From the NCBI GenBank assembly GCA_018398815.1, contig JAFLJL010014918.1:26356-90355 (forward strand): DNA of 64,000 nt. The letters run 5' to 3'. The notes under the pieces were generated by a model, which was given only the letters and a program-made list of their open reading frames with translations, had not been told where the DNA came from and made no database searches. The position numbers were made by a program, and so were the translations under genes. Source of the stretch: Conus ventricosus. Lineage: Eukaryota; Mollusca; Gastropoda; Neogastropoda; Conidae. Positions 1 through 10,893 of the stretch are shown here, piece by piece. Within the stretch, counting starts at the first letter, position 1. The number at the start of each line of letters is the position of its first letter.

Positions 1-59
1 CCACATGAACAACAACTACTTCTAGAAACCCAGCCATGTTGCAATGTGCCAGTCCTTGT

Positions 60-310
60 GTTTTCATGGAGAAGATGATATTCCAGCAGTTGTAGATTAA
101 CAGCAGCAAACATAGTTCATCATGTGCTGTTCTATGTTTGGCGGAAGATGATGTTTCCCACAAGTACAGCATAGAAACAACAAACATAGTTCATCATGTG
201 CCTGGCTTTGCATTTGGAAGGAGAAGATGTCTTGCCCGTTCCATGGATAAAAAAACACAACGTAATTCATGTGCCTGTTTGTTTTGTCTGCAGAGAGAAG
301 ATGATGTCAC
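60..310 (+). repeat. Degenerate ~75-bp tandem repeat with recurring GAAGATG core
   Basis: Four units are visible, with the core GAAGATG at about 71, 144, 223 and 297, so the spacing is 73-79 bp. Before the core, units share words such as ACATAGTTCATCATGTGC. Read in one frame the cores give EDDIPAVV, EDDVSHK, EDVLPVP and EDDVTPVV, which suggests duplicated exon starts. Only the last unit has a good splice acceptor (TGTTTTGTCTGCAG). Seen directly; the exon-duplication idea is inference. Confidence 0.5.
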
Positions 311-409
311 ACCAGTCGTGCATGCACAGAGAGGACAATCCCTGGATCTTGCACCTACGCATGCCGACAGAGTCCTCGTCAGCATCAGCAGTCGCCTTGG
401 AGTCCAACG
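294..409 (+). CDS. Candidate internal exon of the zinc-finger/acidic gene
   Basis: A pyrimidine-rich tract ending in CTGCAG at 293 is a good 3' splice site, and the segment ends at AACG|GTATGC, a plausible donor at 410. The 116-bp exon is open in two frames. The frame starting at 295 leaves one base at the donor, and this matches the phase of the acceptor before the 1651 exon, giving a GAC codon across the joint. The frame starting at 294 continues the repeated EDD motif but would need another exon in between to restore phase. I do not recognise the product. Splicing is inferred from motifs and phase only. Confidence 0.35.
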
Positions 410-1650
410 GTATGCATAGCTGGGTATTGATTGGGCGTGTGTCAGTGATGCTGCTAGTGACGCATGCAAGGTCAGGCAACTCTGGAGAGATCCATCCATG
501 AAGAGGATGAAAATCAACCGTGTGATTCCAGTCTTCCCATTCCGAGGCCTCGGCACTTGGCTGCCAAGTGATGAATTTTTGGAGTAGCAGGCTACGATTT
601 TGTTAACAGTGCTAAGCTCTTACACATTGTGTTGAAATGCTTTACTTCAAAACAAAAAATTTTTAAACTGTGGGGGAAAAAAATTCACAGACTTAACAGC
701 TGCTGAAACAAAACCAAGACAATGTAGTTCTTTAGACTGCAGACTTTTTTTTTGTAAAAAAAATGGCCAAGTTCAGTAAAGAGAGGAATGAAAAATTGCT
801 GAAGACAATAATAGTTTTGCCACTTTATCGATTGGTTTTGCTGTCAGCTGTTATATGTTTTTGTGGAGCAAGTCAAAACCATGCGATAACTTATGAGATT
901 TCCATCTTCCTTCTTCATCATCATGTGGTGTGCAAAGCAAAGTATGACTGAAAGCACTCTTGAGCCCGACTTGTTGCGTCACTTACGGAGTACTACACTT
1001 AAATTTTGAATGCTGCAGCTAAAACGTCAAAATGCTACACTTTGTGCCTTTGAGAGCCAACGAGCATTGTGTTCTCGTTCAGTTCAGGGCAGGAGCCAGC
1101 CACGTGTGAAACATCCCACAGATAAATGTCTCTGATTGGCATCAAACTCACGACCTCCAGCTGGCTGCGTGCAACAGTGACCACTGCGCCACAGCCATTG
1201 ACAGTGTGCCTCTTTTGATCTGCTGGGTGTTTGGATGTATGGAGGAGTTCAGTTACTTTCAGATGTGCACCTAGAAGACAGGAAAGTCTCCGCCTGTCAC
1301 CCACCCAAGGTTAATCCCATTTGAATCCAGAGAATACATGACCCTCTGGTGACTCATGTTAATGGTTGGGTGTCTCTGTAGTTGGTGAAATAAATTCCTT
1401 TTGAATTGTTTGATTGATAAATGAGTGTGCTGTAGTTGGTGGAATAAATTTCTTTTAAATTGTTTGATTCATAAATGACTGATGACAAATGCGGAATGAC
1501 ATAACCAATTATAGATTTCTTGCGAATGCAAAAAAAAAAAAAGAGAATACGTGTAGATGTCAGATTTTGAACAAAAGAAAACAAACCAGCACATTTTGTT
1601 TTATAATTGAAAAATAAACAGAAAACTGTATTAGTCTTTCTGATGTGCAG
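410..1650 (+). other. Probable intron of the zinc-finger gene
   Basis: The stretch runs from the donor at 410 to the acceptor TCTTTCTGATGTGCAG ending at 1650. It is AT-rich, with poly-A and poly-T runs and no convincing coding frame. A minus-strand tRNA-derived SINE lies inside at about 1035-1205, and an imperfect duplicated sentence (GAATTGTTTGATTGATAAATG and its variant) lies at about 1400-1475. A missed exon cannot be excluded. Confidence 0.4.
1035..1205 (-). mobile_element. tRNA-derived SINE
   Basis: On the minus strand a textbook pol III A box, TGGCGCAGTGG (1181-1191), is followed about 40 nt later by a B box, GAGTTTGATGCC (1138-1149). This spacing and order are typical of a SINE head derived from a tRNA gene. 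The body continues down to about 1035. No cloverleaf-capable tRNA is evident, so a functional tRNA gene is unlikely. The outer ends and target duplication were not identified. Its intronic position is consistent with an ordinary SINE insertion. Confidence 0.6.
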
Positions 1651-2866
1651 ACGGGCCAAGCACACCTGCCAGAGGAGTGACGCAGTACACGTGTAATGAG
1701 TGCGACTACACATCAGAGAATCTCGATCAGTATTTGGCCAATCATGGCAGCTTCACACACCTCGTCAAGGACATCCCTGAAGAACTACCTTACTGCTGTG
1801 GCTACTGTGTCTATGTGGCGGAAGACGAGGGCGATTTCGGGGCACACATTGCATCCCACCTGGAACGACGCAATACGGCTTTCAAACATTCTGCTGTGCA
1901 AACCCACATACAGACCACACATGACGAGACTGATGACGAGGTCATCGACCTTCAAGCGCAGAACGTATCTGAGCAGGGAGGCTCCGTGGAGAACCGCAGC
2001 TGGTCAACCTTGAACCCAAGGTGAAGGTCGTGCCTGTCAACGACCTTGACCTTGAAGGGCTAACCTTGTTTTCCCCGCCCTCTACACCAGATGAGGAAGG
2101 GCAAGAAAGGAGAATGGAGGGTGAGGACATGAACATCATCAGGTTGGAGACCCCCAGCATCGCAGAACTCGACAACCAGTCGGACTCCACGGAAGAATGG
2201 GGAGGAAATGACGATGACGCGTCAAGGGAGGGGTCCCCTGCACCGTCCGATCACACCCCAACACCCCCAAGGACAGGGAACAGCATTTTGTGGCTGACGT
2301 TGCAGGGGAAGCTGACGGGGGAGTACGGCATCAAGAGGGCGGTGCCAGTCGACAAGGAAGGGGACCTGTCAGACGGCTCAGCCAGTGGCCACAGCGTCAT
2401 GTCTGCGCCGTCAGATGCTGAAGACGATCCTTCCCCAGACATGGCTCAACATGAGGATGACTCTTCCCCCGAGCGGCCGGATGAAGAGGATCAAGACGAA
2501 GTTGAGGAGGAAAACGACTATGACGAAGAAGAGATTGAAAATGATGGTGACAATGCCAACACCGGAAACGACAACTGCAAAGATGAGGAGGTGGAGCATG
2601 AAGTCGATGAATATGTGGAGAATGGAAATGAAGACGAAGATGTGGAGGATGGAAATGACGACGAAGGTGTGGAGATGGAAAATGAGGAGGATCGGAGCCC
2701 GGAGGAAGCGGAGAACTCGGTGGGGTTCGAACCAGTGGAGGAAGAGGAAGATGATGGGGAGGGGGTAGGAGAGGGCAGCGATGAGGAGGAAGAGAAATGC
2801 ATGGAGCAGGGAGAGAGGAGGAGGAAGAGGAAGCTTTCAACAGCTGTTTGTATCAAGCGCTGCTGA
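1651..2866 (+). CDS. Terminal exon: C2H2 zinc-finger protein with acidic C-terminal tail (frameshifted)
   Basis: After the acceptor at 1650 the frame reads through two C2H2 fingers: CNEC...H-x4-H from about 1690 and CCGYC...HIASH from about 1794, the second with standard C-x2-C-x12-H-x3-H spacing. That frame hits a stop at 2022-2024. The next frame, open from 1973, continues without a stop to TGA 2864-2866. It encodes LEPKVKVVPVNDL, a Ser/Pro-rich stretch, then about 150 residues that are overwhelmingly Glu/Asp, and ends in a basic RRRKRK cluster that could be a nuclear signal. The two frames overlap between 1973 and 2024, where a one-base change would join them. I infer one protein split by an indel, either a sequencing error or a real lesion. 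A nuclear DNA-binding or chromatin role is suggested by composition only, and the family is not recognised. Confidence 0.65.
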
Positions 2867-3249
2867 AATTCTATGACTGAAATGGCAATGACTTTGTAAT
2901 TGACTCAGAAACGACTTTGAAAGTCAAGTGGCTGTGACTTCATAATTGATGAAGCAATCATGAGATAACTGTCCAACAAATGACTTCTGTATGGCTGTTC
3001 TGGTGTGATTGAGGACAGTGGCTTGGCTGTCAGTGTGGTGGAAGGAATGCATTCCAAGTACAACCGTTGATAGATGTATGATGTATAACTTAGTTCAACT
3101 TCAAAACGTCCTAGGTCTTGACAAACTGGAGGATTTGAGAATCCATAAAGATCTGAACTATTAGAAGTGTAAGGAAGAGAGAAAGAGTGTCAGGATTGTT
3201 TGAGGGGTGGAAGAAAGTATGTAAAATTGGGTGTTCAGAATATGATTGT

Positions 3250-3320
3250 AGATGGGTTCTTGGCGCAGTCGGTCTGGCAGTACGATGTATGGTGTATATG
3301 TGTATCGACCTGCAGAGGCT
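3250..3320 (+). repeat. Possible tRNA-like SINE remnant
   Basis: TTGGCGCAGTCGGT at about 3258 resembles a pol III A box, and GTATCGACCTG about 40 nt later is a poor match to a B box. Two weak boxes at the right distance suggest a decayed SINE head, but nothing else supports it. Confidence 0.2.
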
Positions 3321-3464
3321 GGATTGCTTTTGGTCTTGACAGATCTGGGTGTTCTGAGCGAGGCCCACAAGATCCATGCCCGTCATTCCACACCAGTAAA
3401 CGACAGAATAACGTGTGTGTGAAGATAGTATGCCCGACAATGGCTGTTCTGCATGCAGGGAAGT

Positions 3465-3511
3465 AAGATAAGATAAGATAATGTTGCTTATAGCCCAGCC
3501 GACCGCAAAGG
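3465..3511 (-). mobile_element. 47-bp tail-only insertion of the I-superfamily LINE
   Basis: The segment matches only the last 47 bp of the LINE: GCGGTCGGCTGGGCTATAAG, then CAACA and (TTATC)n on the sense strand. It is flanked by the perfect 14-bp direct repeat GCATGCAGGGAAGT at 3451-3464 and 3512-3525. The duplication shows a genuine target-primed insertion that aborted almost immediately after priming. It carries the GCAAAGG diagnostic variant. It defines the element's 3' terminus independently of the other copies. Confidence 0.93.
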
Positions 3512-6500
3512 GCATGCAGGGAAGTGATAATAGGAAGAAAATAAAGGAAAATTAAACAAAGACCAACCTGATGCTGAAGTAGCATGGTGAAACCAGAAGA
3601 GAATGCATCTGCTTCTTCAGTCATCGGCCAGAATGCGGTAAAGAAAACCAATCTGAACTCGAAAACTTGTCCACATGTTCAGCATGCCATCTATCACTTC
3701 TTCCACAGCGTTTATCACGTGATCTATGAACTTGCAAGACTAGCTTGTAGGTCACAGGATGTGAGTGAAAACGGTTGCCAAAAACAGCCAGACATTAGCC
3801 ATATTCTAACCTGTCACCAGGATGCCATATGTCAGGTGTACGTTTGGGCAAAAACTGTGACCAAGATGGTGGCATATGAGATGTGTGTGTGTGTGTGAGT
3901 GAAAACTCACCAAGATGGTTTATGTCGGGTGTATGCCTGGGTGAAACCGACATCAGGATGACCCATTATCTAGAAAATGTCAGGGCCGTTAAGGGTCTGA
4001 ACACAATGTAGGCCTCCTGTAGTGTTTACAGTTGATAGCATATACAGATTGTTCAGCCACGATTGCAAGCTTGAGAGAGAGAGAGAGAGTGTGTGTGTGT
4101 GTGTGACTTAGATTGACATAAATATATAAATCAAATATTTACTCAGTCACTCAACAACAGATTTTCCCTTCACACTTTAATGTAGGTTGTTGTATCAAAA
4201 TCAGCTTGTTTGAATCGGAAAGCCAGTTAGTGTCATTGGATTCACAGATAAAACAGTTGTAACTAAAAGTTGCATCATAACAGACATAAAAAGGAATGTC
4301 TCCCTTCACACTTTAAGTGAAGTGATGCATTGAAATCAACTAGTGCCGTTCAAAAACAAAACATAAGAAATTGACAAATGTTCTGGCAGTTTTCCATCAC
4401 TCTATCTGCACACTATTCCTCTAGTCGAGAGTCACTGGACTTTTGTTTTACACACATGCCTGTGTACATCCGCATGCACCTTTTTTTGGTGTGTCATCAC
4501 CAGTCTTTCAAAAGATGTGAAGACAAAGTGACGGCTTCAGCATGTGCTTACTTTTGGAATATTAGACTTCATTTGGATGGCAAAGCAGATCTTGTGTAGT
4601 GTTCTGTGGACTAGCTGGCATACAGTGACATCTCATTGATGAAACAAATAGAAACTGCTGCATTGCAGGTGTCGTTTCCACTTTCAAGAGTGTGTGAATT
4701 GAAATTGTCCGATGATTGAAGTCATCTGGCATTGAAATTAAAGAGATTTTCACTGTTTTCTCCACATGAACTGAAGGTCTGAAATCTGTTAGATTTCAAG
4801 CATCCCCTCCCTCCTCATTTTCCTCTGAGCACGCTTTTTTGGAAAAAAAAGGAAAAAAATAAAAAGGAGTGCCTTTTGAAATACTTGTATTGATACTGTT
4901 ATATAATTTCTTATGTGGCTATGGGCATAAGAATAATTTTGCTACACCTGACATGATCGAGTCTGCTTTTATTTAGCAAAAAAAGAAGTTTGTTTTCTGT
5001 TTCAGCTTTGAATGTTTTGTGGTATTGCATTCGCTGGGAGAACATGGAAGTTCCGTTTGGTGATCATGTGCCAAAACAGGAGTGCAATTTGATTTTCATT
5101 CTTCTTTTTGTTAAAGACGTGAAGCTTTTTTTTAATCCAGTTCTGACATTTTAACTTTTAGTGTGATTGAAAGATTTGAATCCATGTCATCGCCTTGTGA
5201 GTGTGCCAGAGACAGGACATTCGCAGAAGAGTTTCATTTTTGAAAAGGTTGCAGAAAAATTCAGTTTGCATTAATGGTTTACTTCTCCATGTGCTTTACA
5301 AAATAACAAAGTGAGAACGATCTCAAAACAGTATTTGTTGAAGCATGTGTCCGGCCACTGAAAAGAGGATTCCTTGTCTGCATTTCTGTTTTTTGTTGTT
5401 GGAAACTTGGAAGGTGTTTGTTTCCTGGATTTATGTTTTGTTGATATCCATTTATTTTTCAATGCTCAATTTGTCAGGAAAGGCTTTCAGTCAAGATGCA
5501 GAATAGAAAGTCTTTTTGTCAGACATATACCCAAAATTGTGAAAATTGAAGGGCTTAGTGCAGTTGGTAATTATGGCCTTGTATTTCTATGTTGTTATTA
5601 TTCCACAGCAATTTTAGATGACGGGTCACTAATAATGTCATCATGAGTTACGATTTGTTGAAGACTGGGAAATACTGGAAAACCCAAGGACTTCAAAATT
5701 CTATGAAGTTCATGGTGAGTGGCCATTATGATGTAAGTTAGATTTACAGTTTTAATTGGGGGAAGCAGAGAAGAAAGAGATGATGGCAGGGGGGAAAAAT
5801 CCCGAAAACCTGATAGTGGGAGGAACATTCCGGTAAAAGAAGAGTTGATATGTGAAATTCCCTGCCAAGGCCTGAACTAGTAGTATAGTGAACAGAGCAT
5901 CAGTTTACATTTGGACCAGTTGGTGCTAATTTTTCTCAGGCTTATTGAAATGTCGCTTAAGGCATGGCTTGTTAAATCATACAACAATTAAGGGGGTGCC
6001 CTTATCTCTACAGTGCAGCAGGTTAGACGAGATACAACCAACAAGTTCTCTTTTGTCCATGCAGAACAAAAATTAAACGGTTCAATTAGATACAGCATCC
6101 TAACTGTGTGTTATTCTATGTCATTAAGAACACTGGTGGAACTAGAAAAATGGTGATCCTCATTTATTTGTTTTTGTTTCATGTTTGTTTGGAGGGTAGC
6201 TCCCTGACCATCATTATGTTGTCTTTTATCTTAAGATTTTCAGGCATGCTAGGGGGAAAAGGTTATTTATGCATGACCAGTATACTGTAACATCATCCAC
6301 CAATTGGTCAACACTTGTTACAGGTTATATCACAGCCCTTGTTGGTATGCATAGGTCATTTTTTTAATACGGCACATACAGTTGAAATTTTCTCTTTTGT
6401 GTGTGTGTGTGTGTGAAATTCCTCCATTATCTATTTTCTGTCAGCCTCCCATTCTTTCTGTGACATTTTCAGTTTTCTGTAACAGCATTTTCTGCACTTT

Positions 6501-6634
6501 TTGTGCACTCTTCTCAGCAGCGTTGACTTTTTTGTCTAAAGTGTGTGCCCATGTGAAGTTATTTTTAATTAAAGCAGGTTTGTGGTCCTTAGAATGCGTC
6601 CAGACAGCTCGAAAAGACGCTTTTGAATAATAAT

Positions 6635-7634
6635 NNNNNNNNNNNNNNNNNNNNNNNNNNNNNNNNNNNNNNNNNNNNNNNNNNNNNNNNNNNNNNNNNN
6701 NNNNNNNNNNNNNNNNNNNNNNNNNNNNNNNNNNNNNNNNNNNNNNNNNNNNNNNNNNNNNNNNNNNNNNNNNNNNNNNNNNNNNNNNNNNNNNNNNNNN
6801 NNNNNNNNNNNNNNNNNNNNNNNNNNNNNNNNNNNNNNNNNNNNNNNNNNNNNNNNNNNNNNNNNNNNNNNNNNNNNNNNNNNNNNNNNNNNNNNNNNNN
6901 NNNNNNNNNNNNNNNNNNNNNNNNNNNNNNNNNNNNNNNNNNNNNNNNNNNNNNNNNNNNNNNNNNNNNNNNNNNNNNNNNNNNNNNNNNNNNNNNNNNN
7001 NNNNNNNNNNNNNNNNNNNNNNNNNNNNNNNNNNNNNNNNNNNNNNNNNNNNNNNNNNNNNNNNNNNNNNNNNNNNNNNNNNNNNNNNNNNNNNNNNNNN
7101 NNNNNNNNNNNNNNNNNNNNNNNNNNNNNNNNNNNNNNNNNNNNNNNNNNNNNNNNNNNNNNNNNNNNNNNNNNNNNNNNNNNNNNNNNNNNNNNNNNNN
7201 NNNNNNNNNNNNNNNNNNNNNNNNNNNNNNNNNNNNNNNNNNNNNNNNNNNNNNNNNNNNNNNNNNNNNNNNNNNNNNNNNNNNNNNNNNNNNNNNNNNN
7301 NNNNNNNNNNNNNNNNNNNNNNNNNNNNNNNNNNNNNNNNNNNNNNNNNNNNNNNNNNNNNNNNNNNNNNNNNNNNNNNNNNNNNNNNNNNNNNNNNNNN
7401 NNNNNNNNNNNNNNNNNNNNNNNNNNNNNNNNNNNNNNNNNNNNNNNNNNNNNNNNNNNNNNNNNNNNNNNNNNNNNNNNNNNNNNNNNNNNNNNNNNNN
7501 NNNNNNNNNNNNNNNNNNNNNNNNNNNNNNNNNNNNNNNNNNNNNNNNNNNNNNNNNNNNNNNNNNNNNNNNNNNNNNNNNNNNNNNNNNNNNNNNNNNN
7601 NNNNNNNNNNNNNNNNNNNNNNNNNNNNNNNNNN
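6635..7634. other. Assembly gap (1000 N)
   Basis: Exactly 1000 N separate unique gene flank on the left from minus-strand LINE sequence on the right. The 3' half of the LINE copy that emerges at 7635 presumably lies inside. Confidence 0.99.
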
Positions 7635-8578
7635 CTGCTTTACATGAAAGCCCTTTTGTACAGCAAAAGGGCTCAGAGCTGAAAGAGGTCTTCCTGCTCT
7701 GTCCCTTCCACCACGAGCCAGGAAGCCTAGAAACCTGTCTTCTGTCTTACCTCACTGTCAGATCACTGTTTCAAATTCCCCTGAAATAGGGGATACTGCC
7801 TTCCTCTTCCTTTTGGGGGGGTAGTTTTTTAATGAAGTCATATTTAGTTTATTGTGATTCATCTCTCCCTTACCACACCCACCTTGGAGTCCAACTAAGG
7901 GGCCAGGGCCAAGAAACCAATGTCTTGAACCTTCCAGGCTTCGGGAGAGACATACGACAAGCAGAAGCAACCAACCCTATCCCCCCTGATCATGCTCAAC
8001 TCCGGGAACAGAGAGCTGAGCACTGCAGGGGTTTACTTGGCCAGCTGGGGAACTGCCCGTCTTGACCCAACCCCAAGAAGGGGAGCCGATTAGTACACCC
8101 GGGCCAAAGTGTACTCCCTGTCTAGGAGAGGTCCGAGCCAAAGTGATGTGTTGAGAGCGCTGGCCCTCTCAATCACCAGGATCTCATTCCCCTCCAACAC
8201 AGGTCGCACCGCACGGCAAACGCGGCGGAATCTTAAGGAGACCACAGAGAGAAAAGGAGTGTGGAAAAGAAGACTTGAAGGGGAGACGAAGATAGAAAAG
8301 GGCCAAAAAAGGGGAGGCAGAAAACAAGAAAAGGAGAAAGGCGGGTTACTCTTAGTCAGGATCCTCACCCTTAGCCTATCTGACATGGGAAGCCCTACAG
8401 GGGCATCAACTCCTTACCACGTTACGCTTAGGCCAAACAGCATCTGCACCTCTCAGGCCTAGAAGCAGTGTGAAAAAAACAGCCTATCTCCAAGTATTGA
8501 TGCCCCGCCAGCAAAGCCTAAGGGATCACTGGACCACGCAAACCCTCCGACCACGACAAGGTCGCAACCCCCGGAGGG
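7635..8578 (-). mobile_element. I-superfamily LINE, 5' part: 5' UTR and start of ORF1
   Basis: On the minus strand the element's 5' terminus, CCCTCCGGGGGTTGCGACC, ends at 8578. About 0.7 kb of 5' UTR follows (CAAGACGGGCAGTTCCCCAG and neighbours), then the start of ORF1 near 7890 with the Lys/Arg-rich N-terminus PPKRKRKAVSPISGEF. The copy runs into the gap at 7634, so its ORF2 is not visible. Directly abutting the 5' terminus is the endonuclease part of another same-strand copy (8579 onward), and the same arrangement recurs at 27012/27013. Confidence 0.85.
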
Positions 8579-10893
8579 AGAGCGACAGGACTATACAGCA
8601 GAGTTTTGTGTATGAGAAGGGCAACACCGCCCGACCGTCCCAACGTGGATGGTTGTGCAGGATTTGAAATATTAAAGCCAGAAAGAGTAACGGTCTTTCT
8701 GGCTTTGAATTTGAGTTTCCTGAAGAGCCACGACAGAAGGTTTTATAGACGACACAGAAGCTGCAGCTCCTCAAAGTTGGAATTTAATCCACGGATATTC
8801 CAATGGAATATTGTACTATCCATGGTGCAGAGGGCGAAAAGGAGAGAATCAGGTCATCTCATCAGCATCTGCGGCCAAATGGAGTGAACTTATTTTTAGT
8901 TTCACTGGACTGTGTTGGTCTTTGGACCCGCTGGCAGACTTGCCCGCAGGTGACAAAGGCCTGGATTTTGGAGATGGTGGAGGTCTGGATTTGGGAGATG
9001 GTGGAGGTTGTTTTCTCATCTCCACCGTCTCCACATTGGGTGGAACTCCTTGTCCGCACGGGCACTGGATAGGAGAGTTCGAGGCGGAATTGCTGGTTTT
9101 TTTAATCTGCCCAGCAGCAGATGTTGTAGACTGCTGGGCAGTCTGAGGGGTGGCGGATTTTTTGCCTCCCAGGGGCAGTCACTTTGGGTGGGAAGGTGGT
9201 GGACCTGCTTCCACCAGAGTTGACAGTTCTGACTTGCAATGTTTTGGAAAATGTAAAATCAGTCTGACAGCAGACTGATCGAGTGGAAACTGCGGGAACG
9301 ACTTTACGGCCGAAGCATATGAAGCTGTTGGAGTCTGACTGCCCACAACCTGCTTGCGGGCTTCAAAAAAGATCTTTTCCGTTTTTATTCGTTGAATGGT
9401 GGATTCTTGAATCCAAAGAGGGACAGTTTCTTGAAGAGGAGGGATGATCGCCACTGCAGTTAGCACAATGTGCCGGATCTTTGCACGGCCCATCATGGAT
9501 TGCCTTGCAGCAAACACCGCACACCTCCTGCCCAGAACAGCGGTCTCTGACATGTCCAAACCTCTGGCACCTGAAGCATCTCAACGGGGACGGGACATAC
9601 AACTGAACACGGACGTTCAGGTAGCCAACTTTGATGACCGGAGGCAGCACAGGGTTGCAGAAGGTCAGAAAGAGGGTGTTGGTGGCCACTCTCTCTGCAC
9701 CTTTCTTGACTGTCACCCTGCGCACCTCCGTCACACCCTGGGACGCCAGTTCTGTTTTTATTTCTGCCTCTGAGACACCCGTTAGATCTCTGCAGCGAAT
9801 CACACCTTTTGAGGAATTTAACTGTTTATGGGAGGTCACCCTGATCTCCCTATCCACTAATTTTGTTGCCCTCAACAGCTGTTCAGATTGTTTTCTTGAT
9901 CGACATTGAACTAAAAACGATCCATTCCTCAACCTTTTGACGGACTGAGGGTCACCTGCTAAGCCTTGAAAGCCCTTTTGAATAGCAAAAGGGCTCAGAG
10001 CTGAAAGGGATCTTTCCTGCTCCGTCCCTTCCACCACGAGCCAGGAAGCCCAGAAACCTGTTCTCTGTCGTATCTCCGTGTCAGAATCGCTGTCAGAATA
10101 ACGTTCCCTGAAATAGGGGATGCCGCCTTCCTCTTCCTTTGGGGGGGATTGTTTTTGAAAGAGCCATATTTGATTTGTGATTCATCCCTCCCTTACCCAC
10201 CCACCTTGGAGTCCAACTAAGGGGCCAGGGCCAAGAAACCAATGTCTTGACCCCTTCCAGGCTTCAGGAGAGACATACAACAGACAAAAACCTACCAACC
10301 CTATCCCCCCTGATCATGCCCAACTCCGGGAACAGAGAGCTGGGCACTGCAGGGGTTACCTTGGCCAGCCGGAGAAATGCCTGTTTTGACCCAGCCCCAA
10401 GAAGGGGAGCCGATTAGTACACCCGGGCCAAAGTGTACTCCCTGTCTAGGAGAGGTCCGAGCCAAAGTGATGTGTTGACAGCGCTGGCCCTCTCAATCAC
10501 CAGGATCTCATCCCCTCCGACACAGGTCGCACCGCACGGCAAACGCGGATCTTAAGGAGACCACAGAGAGAAAAGGAGGTGTGGAAAGAAGACTTGAAGG
10601 GGAGATGAAGATAGAAAAGGGCCAAATAAGAGAGGCAGAAAACAAGAAAAGGAGAAAGGCGGGTTACACTTAGTCAGGATCCTCACCCTTAGCTATCTGA
10701 CATGGGAAGCCCTACCAGGGGCATCAACTCTTACCACGTTGTGCTTAGGCCAGACATGCACCTCGACTTTTCAGGCCTAGAAGCAGTTTAAAAAACCAGC
10801 TTATCTTCAAGTATTGATGCCCCGCCAGCAAAGCCTAAGGGATCACAGGACCACGCAAGCCCTCCGACCACGCAAGTTGCAACCCCCGGAGGG
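8579..10893 (-). mobile_element. I-superfamily LINE, 5' 2.3 kb: 5' UTR, ORF1 and first part of endonuclease
   Basis: Read on the minus strand, a complete 5' terminus at 10893 is followed by 5' UTR, an ORF1 start near 10167, and a broken ORF1. The best piece, 9363-10037, carries the knuckle CFRCQRFGHVRDRC (C-x2-C-x4-H-x4-C) and two further Cys/His clusters. The ORF2 start near 8815 reads FHWNIRGLNSNFEEL, the N-terminal signature of an APE-type endonuclease. The copy stops after about 80 ORF2 codons, where the 5' end of the next copy begins. To its right (10894) lies non-LINE DNA that is a second copy of 43541 onward, so the 5' boundary is exact. Confidence 0.85.

Larger units (their letters stand above)
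2867..6634 (+). other. 3' UTR and downstream flank of the zinc-finger gene
   Basis: About 3.8 kb of AT-rich DNA without a credible ORF follows the stop codon. It contains (TG)n runs near 3885 and 6398, a (GA)n-(TG)n run near 4074, and AATAAA-like hexamers near 3540 and 4855. The 47-bp LINE tail at 3465-3511 and a weak tRNA-like segment near 3258 are inside. A 549-bp piece (4867-5415) recurs at 17091-17708 within the LINE cluster. Nothing else is seen up to the gap at 6635. Confidence 0.5.

Noticed and set aside
2385..2856. Several long ORFs on both strands across the acidic region
   Set aside because: They are shadows of the Glu/Asp-rich coding frame (Lys/Arg/Met-rich on plus, Ser/Phe/Leu-rich on minus).
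6623..7789. A 388-residue open frame spanning the N run
   Set aside because: Almost all of it is N. Only the last ~50 codons are real bases, and they are the antisense of LINE ORF1.
8109..8462. 117-residue plus-strand ORF in the LINE 5' UTR, similar ones at 26546
   Set aside because: Antisense to the LINE 5' UTR, not conserved in length between copies (indels change it freely), no domain.
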